Below the pieces are notes generated by a model. The model saw only the letters and a list, made by a program, of their open reading frames with translations. It was not told the origin of the DNA and made no database searches. A program made the translations under genes and the position numbers. From Syntrophaceae bacterium (GTDB lineage: Bacteria > Desulfobacterota > Syntrophia > Syntrophales > UBA2185), in assembly GCA_003508565.1 (NCBI GenBank), contig DNUI01000128.1, positions 1 through 10,258 of the forward strand: 10,258 bases of DNA, in the 5' to 3' direction. The stretch's first letter is position 1, and every line of letters begins with the position of its first letter. This document shows, piece by piece, positions 1 to 6,197 of the stretch.

Positions 1-1037
1 ACCCTTGCAGTGTTCAGGTGAGAAAACTGCTTGTGATTTTCTAGGTAGGGAAAACGGGAGACGAGTTCTTCCAGGGTATAGTGGAACGTGTCGTCGGCAT
101 CTTTGTCCGGCAGCCTCCCGCAGGATTTCAGGGCGGCATCACACTCCGACCGTGATTTGAGGAAAAAGATGGCCGGCAGAAGCTGATACTTCTCTAAAAT
201 TCGGATACTATCCCCAAAGTGGGGGGGGCTCCCCCGATAGGGCTGCATTTTCTGTTTTTCGCGGAGGAATTCGCTGATCTTACTGAAAAGTCTCTTCTTT
301 TCCAGATAGGGCATAAGTCTCCCGGTAGGGTGGAGGAACAGGGGATACAGGGGGACCGGCCTCTTTTCTTCCCTGACGACAACGCATTCCTTTCCCCGTA
401 TCGTGGAGAGCCAGCCGGCGATCTCATCACCGTTTCCTATGGTGGCGGAGAGCAGAAGAAGGTGTATTCTGACGGGGAGATAGATCATGACCTCTTCCCA
501 CACGACCCCTCTGTCATTGTCTCCCAGAAAATGGGCCTCATCAAGGATAACGAGATCGCATCTCAGGTCTTCTCCGCGGTGCATGACGTCGTAAAGCTGG
601 TTTCTCAGAATTTCCGTCGTGCCCACAATAATCGGCGCGTCGGCATTTTCTTTCGTATCACCTGTCAAGATACCGACATTCCGACTGTCGAAATGGAGTC
701 CGAATTCGACCCATTTCGCATTGGTGAGAGCCTTCAGGGGAGAGGCATACCAGCATCGCCCGCCCTTCTCAAACACAGAGCGAATCGCCTGCTCCGCAAT
801 CCATGTTTTCCCGGACCCCGTCGGTGCAATCACAAGGCAATCGGTTTTTCCTATGGCTTTCAGGGCTTGGAGTTGAAACGCATCAGGGGTGAACGGCGTG
901 GAAACGGGCTTCCCGATTTTCGCGAAAATCCGCTTAAGGACAGGTTCTGCGTCAATGTGTAATTGTGGGTGATCGTGTGATTTGTGACTTCTCTTAAATT
1001 TATTTTTGGTGAACCTTTTGGGGTGATGCCGCTGCAT
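1..1037 (-). CDS. Ski2-like DEAD/DEAH-box superfamily II helicase (partial, C-terminus beyond left edge)
   Basis: ATP-dependent nucleic-acid helicase, N-terminal 345 residues; the frame stays open to the left edge. Visible motifs in order are a Q-motif-like FTPDAFQLQAL (about residues 49-59), Walker A APTGSGKT (71-78), motif Ia SPLKALTNAKW (99-109), TTEILRNQLY (140-149), Walker B DEAHFLGD (166-173) and SAT (197-199). The segment PAIFFLKSRSEC near the left edge looks like the start of the second RecA domain. TTEILRNQLY and the DEAHFLGD...RGVVWEE stretch are typical of Ski2/Mtr4/HelY-type helicases, which act mostly on structured RNA; the substrate here is unknown. The first 25 residues are rich in His, Lys and Arg. 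I chose the ATG at 1037 because it is the first in-frame Met before the conserved part; a GGAG lies upstream but about 17 nt away, so the ribosome site is poor. The coding strand contains a run of eight C (221-228) without loss of frame. The family call is firm; the exact function is not. Confidence 0.9.
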   Translation of the reverse strand, partial: MQRHHPKRFTKNKFKRSHKSHDHPQLHIDAEPVLKRIFAKIGKPVSTPFTPDAFQLQALKAIGKTDCLVIAPTGSGKTWIAEQAIRSVFEKGGRCWYASPLKALTNAKWVEFGLHFDSRNVGILTGDTKENADAPIIVGTTEILRNQLYDVMHRGEDLRCDLVILDEAHFLGDNDRGVVWEEVMIYLPVRIHLLLLSATIGNGDEIAGWLSTIRGKECVVVREEKRPVPLYPLFLHPTGRLMPYLEKKRLFSKISEFLREKQKMQPYRGSPPHFGDSIRILEKYQLLPAIFFLKSRSECDAALKSCGRLPDKDADDTFHYTLEELVSRFPYLENHKQFSHLNTAR

Positions 1038-1116
1038 TCTGACTAAAAAAAATTCTCCAAGGAATACTGAAAAGATTGCAAACAAGCCCTGCCTGAAGGG
1101 CATTACCTATGGTTAA

Positions 1117-1145
1117 TTTGTATCATGAATTAAGAGCAGGGTAAA
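1117..1145 (-). promoter_or_regulatory. Candidate sigma70 promoter for the helicase gene
   Basis: Read on the minus strand, TTTACC (1140-1145) and TACAAA (1117-1122) are separated by 17 nt. A TG one base upstream of the -10 box gives an extended -10. Each hexamer matches the consensus at 4 of 6 positions. Transcription would begin near 1110 and cross a small hairpin, GCCCT-6 nt-AGGGC (1086-1101), before the helicase start at 1037. This is a pattern match only. Confidence 0.35.
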
Positions 1146-1275
1146 GAGTTGCCTGAAAAAATAGAAAATTAATGTCATCAGGGGCGTATGCGCCTGTGGG
1201 AAAGTGTGATAAAGAGCACGCGATCCATTTCTCATGCAGGGTTTAACCCCGTATTTTACCTATGATCTATTAGTA

Positions 1276-1304
1276 TTGATTCATTCTCTTAATCGATCTA
1301 TAAT
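1276..1304 (+). promoter_or_regulatory. Strong sigma70-type promoter candidate facing ptsP
   Basis: TTGATT (1276-1281) and a perfect TATAAT (1299-1304) are separated by exactly 17 nt, so 10 of 12 consensus positions match. The expected transcript start is about 1310-1312, some 290 nt upstream of the preferred ptsP ATG, which leaves a long leader. The GGGTTTAACCC palindrome ends 26 nt before the -35 box, where an activator or repressor site could sit. Confidence 0.6.
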
Positions 1305-1310
1305 AATAAA

Positions 1311-1483
1311 TAAAGTTTGGACCTTAATTTAAAGTAATGCCTGAGTTATTCGGATACACATCAACGTGAAGCTTACCTGCATTTCTTGTAGTAAATCCCA
1401 AAAATGAATGTATGTAGGTTGGGTAAAGGACCGGAGACACTGGTAGATGGCGAAGTGCTTTCACATGGCCTGTCTCTATTTTT
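1311..1483 (+). ncRNA. Candidate small RNA or structured ptsP leader RNA
   Basis: This is the interval from the predicted start of the 1276-1304 promoter to the end of a terminator-like hairpin, about 170 nt. A second stem inside it is formed by ACCTGCAT (1375-1382) and ATGTAGGT (1412-1419). The segment could be an independent small RNA ending at 1483, or a leader controlling read-through into ptsP. I tried to match it to 6S RNA, cyclic-di-GMP (GEMM) and glutamine riboswitch consensus patterns and found no convincing fit. It is inferred from layout and base pairing seen by eye. Confidence 0.3.
1434..1483 (+). terminator. Terminator-like hairpin upstream of ptsP
   Basis: GAGACA (1434-1439) pairs with TGTCTC (1471-1476). 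Inside, GGC (1449-1451) pairs with GCC (1468-1470) and GTG (1455-1457) with CAC (1462-1464) around a CTTT loop. The right arm is followed at once by TATTTTT (1477-1483). The left arm carries a 9-nt bulge (1440-1448), so the stem is imperfect and termination may be partial. It lies 115 nt before the preferred ptsP start, a suitable place for attenuation. Confidence 0.4.
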
Positions 1484-1598
1484 GAACAACGATGAAAAAC
1501 TTCGCGAAAAGTAATTGTTCAATGCCAGAATTCATGGTAGCTTCGCGACACCAAAAGCCAGAGAACTGAGCTTACAAGAATATACGGATATTGGAAAT

Positions 1599-3932
1599 AT
1601 GAGAATACGTAAATTTGAAGAGAAGGGCATATCAATCATTGAAGATGTAGGAAGGATCATTACAGGTTCCAGTGGTCCTGCGGAAACACTCCATAATATC
1701 GCAGAACTTATTGCCGATAAATTTTGTGTTGATGTTTGTTCTGTCTATGTATTTGACGAGGACAAGAATTGCCTGTCCCTGGTTGCAACAGTCGGTTTGC
1801 GCGAGGAGATGGTCGGTAAAATATGCATGGGTGTTCATGAGAGCTTGACGGGCCTCGTCCTTGAGGAGATGAAACCCGTGTTGGTAAAGAATCCCGTTCT
1901 CCATCCACGATACAAGTATTTCGAAGGCAGCGGTGAAGAGAGGTACCACAGTTTTTTAGGTCTACCTCTCGTGTATCATGGAGAAATTCTGGGAGTGTTG
2001 GTCATACAGACCTTGGATGAAACGGCCATAGATGAATCGGACATTCCCATTTTTTCCATGATTGCCTCTCAGATAGCCGGTGAGGCGGCATATGCCAATC
2101 TTCTCAGGAGTCTGAAATTAATAATGGAAAAGACAGATGAGAAAGAGCTGATATTTTCTGACTCGCAGAGAAGAAAGATGGCGCAATTAGCCAAGAAGGA
2201 TCTCATAAAGGGGATACCTGTATCTGCCGGATTTGGTGATGGGTATGCCCATTACCTCCGGGAGTCCGTAGGATTCTCCGAAGTATATTTTCATGAAGCC
2301 GCCGATGTGGATCACGAGATCAGCAGGTTCGAGAACGCCATAGGACGTTCTGAGGCGGAGGTAGTCAAACTCTGTGAGAATGTAAAATCTGAACTGTCTC
2401 CTGAAAACGAGGGTATTTTCCAAACGTATCTGATGTATCTCCGTGATAGTGGCCTGAGGTATAAAGTCATTTCTTATATTAAGCGAAAGTATGCCGCCGA
2501 ATATGCTTTGAAGGAGGTCATCCTGAACTATGTGAGGGTGTTTTCTAGGATGGATGATCCCTATCTGCGGGAAAGGGGTTTTGATATTGAAAATGTGGGG
2601 AGAAGAATATTAAGGAATCTCCTCGGCCTCGAAGATGAGGAACACCGGGTATTCTCCAGAAAGACTATTATCATTGCCTCTAGTTTGTCTCTTGCTGAAT
2701 TGATCCTCCTGAGGCAGGAGAACCTTAAAGGTATAATTCTATCGAAAGGCGGCGAAACATCCCATGTGGCGATCCTGGCAAGATCCTTTGAAATACCTAT
2801 GATCATTATTCCGAGGGTGATGCTGAAAGAGACTCAAGAGAATGATTTCGTGATTGTCGATGGTACATCGGGCCTTATTTTTCCCAACCCGTCAGAGATG
2901 ATTATTCAGGAATATAAAAGACTTGAAGACGAGAAAACGCGACATGGTGAAAGGCTGGATGCTCTCAGACTGCGAAATCCGGAAACGCGGGACGGCTTCG
3001 AAGTAAAGCTTGGCGCGAATATAAGTCTTCTCTCTGATTTTGAGATGGTGGAAAAATCCGGGGCGGACCATGTTGGTCTTTATAGAACGGAATTCCCATT
3101 TCTGGTGAGAGAGCGCTTTCCCTCTGAGGATGAGCAGGCGACTCTCTATCGGAGGGTGCTGGAGGCGGCGAAGGGAAAAGAAGTCACCATACGCACCCTC
3201 GATGTAGGCGGCGATAAATTTCTCTCCTACCTGGATTATCCCAAAGAGGATAACCCCTATTTAGGATGGAGATCTATCAGGGTATCTCTTGAACTTAGAA
3301 ATGTCTTCAAGGAACAGATACGAGCCATTTTGAAAGCATCGGCGTTCGGTCCATTACGAATTCTTTTTCCCATGGTTTCCTCGGTTAGGGAAATAAAGGA
3401 CATCCTAACAATTTTAGAAGAGGAGAAGGCACGTTTACAAGAGAAGGAAATACCCTGTGATCGTACGATCAAAGTAGGCATCCTTCTGGAGGTGCCGGCG
3501 GCCGTCGTGATTCTGGAAAAGCTGCTTAACTACGTGGATTTTATAAGTGTCGGAACAAATGATCTGGTTCAGTTTATCCTTGCTGTGGATAGAAATAATC
3601 AGAAGGTTGCCCCCATGTATAATCCGCTTCACCCGGCGGTGATTTCAACAATAGCCGGCGTTGTCTCGGTGTGTAAAAAAATGAATAAGCCTATGGTTGT
3701 GTGCGGCGAAGCGGCGGCAAATCCTAAATGTGCATACCTCTACCTGGGAATGGGTGTTGATCAGCTAAGCATGAATGCCCCCTCGGTGCCTATGATCAAA
3801 CAGCTGATAAGAAACGTAACGCAGGCCGATGCGAAAAGGGCGTTGAGCAATGTGTTGCTGATGGATGATGCCGAGGAAATAGAGGTTTTTATCGATAATA
3901 TCATTTCCCGGGTATTACAAGAAATGAGGTAA
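1599..3932 (+). CDS. ptsP: Phosphoenolpyruvate-protein phosphotransferase PtsP (enzyme I-Ntr) with GAF domain
   Basis: First enzyme of the nitrogen phosphotransferase system: it autophosphorylates from phosphoenolpyruvate and passes phosphate to NPr in the cytoplasm. With the ATG at 1599 it has 777 residues. A GAF sensor domain occupies about 10-165 and in relatives senses glutamine or other small molecules. The enzyme I N-terminal region is about 202-330. The swivelling phosphohistidine domain carries GGETSHVAILAR with the active His at 389. The PEP-binding barrel (about 455-760) carries GLYRTEFPF, TLDVGGDKF, SVGTNDLVQF and CGEAAANP, with the catalytic Cys at 702. All key residues are present. 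The frame is open upstream to a TTG at 1515 (805 residues), but those 28 extra residues look unlike GAF sequence and have no ribosome site; the ATG has only a weak GGA. NPr and EIIA-Ntr genes are not nearby. It is probably transcribed from the 1276-1304 promoter through a structured leader. Confidence 0.93.
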   Translation: MRIRKFEEKGISIIEDVGRIITGSSGPAETLHNIAELIADKFCVDVCSVYVFDEDKNCLSLVATVGLREEMVGKICMGVHESLTGLVLEEMKPVLVKNPVLHPRYKYFEGSGEERYHSFLGLPLVYHGEILGVLVIQTLDETAIDESDIPIFSMIASQIAGEAAYANLLRSLKLIMEKTDEKELIFSDSQRRKMAQLAKKDLIKGIPVSAGFGDGYAHYLRESVGFSEVYFHEAADVDHEISRFENAIGRSEAEVVKLCENVKSELSPENEGIFQTYLMYLRDSGLRYKVISYIKRKYAAEYALKEVILNYVRVFSRMDDPYLRERGFDIENVGRRILRNLLGLEDEEHRVFSRKTIIIASSLSLAELILLRQENLKGIILSKGGETSHVAILARSFEIPMIIIPRVMLKETQENDFVIVDGTSGLIFPNPSEMIIQEYKRLEDEKTRHGERLDALRLRNPETRDGFEVKLGANISLLSDFEMVEKSGADHVGLYRTEFPFLVRERFPSEDEQATLYRRVLEAAKGKEVTIRTLDVGGDKFLSYLDYPKEDNPYLGWRSIRVSLELRNVFKEQIRAILKASAFGPLRILFPMVSSVREIKDILTILEEEKARLQEKEIPCDRTIKVGILLEVPAAVVILEKLLNYVDFISVGTNDLVQFILAVDRNNQKVAPMYNPLHPAVISTIAGVVSVCKKMNKPMVVCGEAAANPKCAYLYLGMGVDQLSMNAPSVPMIKQLIRNVTQADAKRALSNVLLMDDAEEIEVFIDNIISRVLQEMR

Positions 3933-3969
3933 ATAGAGTTTGCACGACCTCTCAAAGTATAATCAGCCT

Positions 3970-4518
3970 TTATTTTATTGTTTCATTGCAGATATCATCT
4001 TCTCCAGCCTTGATGGCCGAAAGACGGGCAGAGACATTGAACGCCAGTTTTTCAAGGAGAGTTGTATCCATGCCCGGCTGGTAGCGGAGACTTGAGAAGT
4101 CACCATAATTCATACTGCCGATTATTTCGCTGTTAAGAGTCATGGGAGCAACAGCGAGGGACTTGATAAAATATTTCTTGTTTCGTGGGAGAAGTTTATA
4201 AAAGGGTTTCAAATTATCATTGATAAGCTTTGGCATCGTGCCTTCTGCGACAAGATCAAGGAACACTTTCCGGTCTAAGATATTTATACGATCCTTGAGA
4301 ATTTTAGAGGCCTTAAATACCTTTATTACGTCGATTACATTACCCTCATTGAGAATGGAAATCCAGACAAACGGAATGTGAAATTCTTCTTCAATCTGAA
4401 TGAGGAGTTTTTCAAAGAGATCTTTGATTGTACAGGAAGAGGGAAGAGATTCTTCTATCTTCCTGAATTTTCGTGCTATTTCTTCATTAATTTTCAGGAT
4501 GTCAACGGTCTCATTCAT
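3970..4518 (-). CDS. Small GAF/DUF484-like protein
   Basis: Protein of 182 residues with no signal peptide or membrane segment. An N-terminal helical part (about 1-50) precedes a GAF-like fold. The C-terminal stretch GDFSSLRYQPGMDTTLLEKL resembles the end of DUF484 proteins, a GAF-related family of unknown function in which a GS.d..rF.pgm.TdfL pattern is typical. No ligand or enzymatic residues can be assigned. The frame is open upstream to 4584, but the Met at 4518 is preferred because a good AGGAG (4526-4530) sits 7 nt before it. The gene starts 13 nt after the xth stop, so the two are very likely co-transcribed. It converges on ptsP with 37 nt between stops and no strong terminator. That both neighbours carry GAF-type domains is notable but may be coincidence. 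Confidence 0.75.
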   Translation of the reverse strand: MNETVDILKINEEIARKFRKIEESLPSSCTIKDLFEKLLIQIEEEFHIPFVWISILNEGNVIDVIKVFKASKILKDRINILDRKVFLDLVAEGTMPKLINDNLKPFYKLLPRNKKYFIKSLAVAPMTLNSEIIGSMNYGDFSSLRYQPGMDTTLLEKLAFNVSARLSAIKAGEDDICNETIK

Positions 4519-4525
4519 TTTTTTT

Positions 4526-4530
4526 CTCCT
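4526..4530 (-). promoter_or_regulatory. Ribosome binding site fixing the GAF/DUF484-like gene start
   Basis: AGGAG on the minus strand, 7 nt before the ATG at 4518, lies in the short gap after the xth stop codon (4532-4534). It argues against the longer in-frame start at 4584, which would overlap xth by 53 nt. Confidence 0.7.
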
Positions 4531-4531
4531 G

Positions 4532-5317
4532 TCAGGGTTTGAATTCAGCAACGAGCACGATATGGTCGGACGGTTTTTCAGCAATCCGTGTACTCATGTC
4601 AATTGTACAGCTGATAGCTTTTGCGGCTAAGGGTGATGTGGCAAGGATATGGTCTACCCGCCAGCCAAGTCCTCTTTCCACGGATTTTGGCACCCGGTAG
4701 TCATAAAAAGTATAATTACCAGTTTCGCCGGGGTGAAATCGTCGGAAAATATCGACAAGTCCCCATGATTTTACGAGATTAAACGCATCCCATACCTCCG
4801 GTGTGAAACAGACGTGGCCCAGAAGCCTTTTAGGATCATGAACATCTATGGCTTCCGGCGCTACGTTCAGATCGCCGCACCAGATCAATGGCTGGTTTGG
4901 TGAATATGATTTTTCCAGGAAGTCTCTGAGACGCTTAAACCACTCAAGCTTGTGGGTAAAGTGAGGACTTTCCCGGTCCCTCCCCTGGGGGACATAGGTG
5001 TTTATTATGTGTATTCCTGAAAATACACCCCTGATCAGACGGTCCTGATCGGGGTGGTCGCCATCATCAAGGCCTGAATTTATCATCTCCGGTTGTTCCA
5101 GTGATGCTATCGCCACACCGTTGTAACGTTTCGCTCCCTTGAAAATTACATGATAGCCCGCGTCTTTAAATTCTCCGATGGGGAATTTACCATCCTCAAC
5201 TTTGGTTTCCTGCATGCAGAAAACATCGGGGCGCATCTCCTTAAGCCACGGAATAATAATGTGGAGGCGTGATCGTATGGAATTCACATTGTAAGAAGCA
5301 ATTTTAATCGTTTTCAT
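4532..5317 (-). CDS. xth: Exodeoxyribonuclease III (AP endonuclease, ExoIII family)
   Basis: DNA repair nuclease of 261 residues, close to the usual ExoIII length. It cuts DNA at abasic sites and degrades 3' ends in base-excision repair, using a divalent metal. The expected motifs are all present: SYNVNSIRSR (8-17), QETK with metal-binding Glu37, YNGVAI (65-70), NTYVPQG (106-112), GDLNVAP with Asp149 and Asn151, GNYTFYDYR (200-208), GWRVDHILA (218-226) and the catalytic SDH with His252. The C-terminus EFKP is typical. The Met at 5317 is in the right place for the family (MKTIKIASYNVNS), though no clear ribosome site precedes it. A promoter candidate lies just upstream (5349-5377). The GAF/DUF484-like gene follows after 13 nt. 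Subfamily assignment (ExoIII versus ExoA type) is not certain, but catalytic competence looks intact. Confidence 0.95.
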   Translation of the reverse strand: MKTIKIASYNVNSIRSRLHIIIPWLKEMRPDVFCMQETKVEDGKFPIGEFKDAGYHVIFKGAKRYNGVAIASLEQPEMINSGLDDGDHPDQDRLIRGVFSGIHIINTYVPQGRDRESPHFTHKLEWFKRLRDFLEKSYSPNQPLIWCGDLNVAPEAIDVHDPKRLLGHVCFTPEVWDAFNLVKSWGLVDIFRRFHPGETGNYTFYDYRVPKSVERGLGWRVDHILATSPLAAKAISCTIDMSTRIAEKPSDHIVLVAEFKP

Positions 5318-5348
5318 CTGGATGCTGAAATACCGTGATATTGAAGTT

Positions 5349-5377
5349 GGTATAGGCCGAAAATTATTGCCCGTAAA
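5349..5377 (-). promoter_or_regulatory. Candidate sigma70 promoter for xth and the downstream GAF gene
   Basis: On the minus strand TTTACG (5372-5377) and TATACC (5349-5354) are separated by 17 nt, each matching consensus at 4 of 6 positions. The transcript would start near 5342, about 25 nt before the xth ATG. It lies in the only gap (72 nt) between the TPR gene and xth. Modest support; the pair may instead be transcribed by read-through. Confidence 0.35.
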
Positions 5378-5389
5378 ACTCAGCGAATT

Positions 5390-6142
5390 TCATCTGCTCG
5401 CCTTGTGATATCCTGCTTTAATGGCTTCCTCTTCCGAATTAAAGGTCACGCGATGATGTTCCTTCACTTTGTCATAGAACATCATGCCTGGTAAATGGTA
5501 GCGTTTACTATCGCTGTTGCCAACTACCTTCACAGGTTTTTCGTTCTTCTGTGTGGGATTTTGATGGTTTTGCTCCTTCTTCCCCATTCCCGTCAAAGGT
5601 TTTTCATTCGCCTTACGCGTAACTTTTTCAGTCGCTACTATTTCCACCTTGTCCCACGTTCTTTTCGGATTCAATGAATACGCCATCCTTTTATCCTTCT
5701 CTGCCTGTTTGCGGTTTCCCAGTTTTTGATAGGCAATCCCGCGATGGTAATACGCGACAGCCAGTGTTGGATTAAGTTGAATGGCTTTTGTACAATCCTC
5801 AATTTCCTGTTCGTAATTACCTAATTCCCCATAGGCAACACCGCGATTGTTATACGCTACGGCATCTTTAGGATTGAATTGCAGGGCCTTATTACAGTCT
5901 TCGATCTGTTGTTTATGGTTTCCCATTTGCCCATAGGCAGCCCCTCTATTATTATATGCGACGGCATCTGTGGGATCAATCTGAATGGCTTGATTAAAAG
6001 CGTGTATCGCTTCATTGTATTTACCCTTCACTACTAATTCCACCCCTTTTTCCAGCCATCCTGAAGCCTTCACATCTGTAACAGAAAATGCAATGGAGAA
6101 AAAGCACAGAACACTTAGAATGCATAGCAGTATTTTTTTCAT
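5390..6142 (-). CDS. Exported tetratricopeptide-repeat protein with C-terminal YHLPG motif
   Basis: Protein of 250 residues. The N-terminus MKKILLCILSVLCFFSIAF is a typical signal peptide; cleavage is likely after V-K-A at residue 26, so the mature protein is probably periplasmic. Four TPR units of about 34 residues follow, with the repeating pattern AVAYNNRGAAYGQMGN...IEDCNKALQFNPKD, indicating a protein-binding scaffold. A Lys/Asn/Gln-rich linker then leads to a C-terminal segment with SKRYHLPGMMFYDKV and EEEAIKAGYHKA. This resembles the small zinc-binding (Ada-like) module in which YH..PGC is followed by another Cys near the end. Here the cysteines are absent, with Met in the usual Cys place, so metal binding is doubtful. 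The frame is open to a Met at 6163, but the start at 6142 gives the clean signal peptide. It begins 55 nt after the radical SAM gene stop. Partner and function are unknown. Confidence 0.8.
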   Translation of the reverse strand: MKKILLCILSVLCFFSIAFSVTDVKASGWLEKGVELVVKGKYNEAIHAFNQAIQIDPTDAVAYNNRGAAYGQMGNHKQQIEDCNKALQFNPKDAVAYNNRGVAYGELGNYEQEIEDCTKAIQLNPTLAVAYYHRGIAYQKLGNRKQAEKDKRMAYSLNPKRTWDKVEIVATEKVTRKANEKPLTGMGKKEQNHQNPTQKNEKPVKVVGNSDSKRYHLPGMMFYDKVKEHHRVTFNSEEEAIKAGYHKASR

Positions 6143-6197
6143 GGAGTCGCCCCAATAATGCATTTATGCGAATCCCCGGTAGTATTTGTACACGGGG

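Larger units (their letters stand above)
1038..1598. other. Divergent intergenic region between helicase and ptsP
   Basis: No convincing protein gene lies between the two divergent starts. The region is AT-rich. It holds a short hairpin at 1086-1101 (GCCCT/AGGGC), a GGCG-TATG-CGCC hairpin at 1183-1194, and an 11-bp perfect palindrome GGGTTTAACCC at 1239-1249, which could be an operator. It also holds the rightward promoter at 1276-1304, a predicted 8-bp stem ACCTGCAT/ATGTAGGT (1375-1382 with 1412-1419, one G-U pair), a terminator-like hairpin at 1434-1483, and TTCGCGAA at 1501-1508. The part 1515-1598 would be coding if ptsP used an upstream TTG start. I recognise no known riboswitch family here. 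Confidence 0.6.

Noticed and set aside
219..962. A 247-codon open frame on the plus strand
   Set aside because: It lies antisense to the helicase, whose minus-strand frame shows all the SF2 motifs in order. The plus-strand product shows no domain-like pattern and starts with GTG inside the G run.
1492..1569. A 25-codon open frame (start MKNFAK) just after the terminator-like hairpin, overlapping the ptsP upstream region
   Set aside because: It has no ribosome binding site and no recognisable peptide, and it overlaps the ptsP frame. It could be a leader peptide, but nothing supports it.
3926..3951. GAGGT/ACCTC hairpin across the ptsP stop as a terminator
   Set aside because: The stem is only 5 bp with a 16-nt loop and no T-tract directly after it, so it is too weak to call for either convergent transcript.
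5780..6060. Similar DNA repeats of about 100 bp as a repeat array
   Set aside because: They are the coding repeats of the tetratricopeptide units, explained by the protein.
6150..6197. CCCCG...CGGGG hairpin between the radical SAM and TPR genes as a terminator
   Set aside because: A 5-bp stem with a 14-nt loop and no following T-tract. It does not look like an intrinsic terminator.
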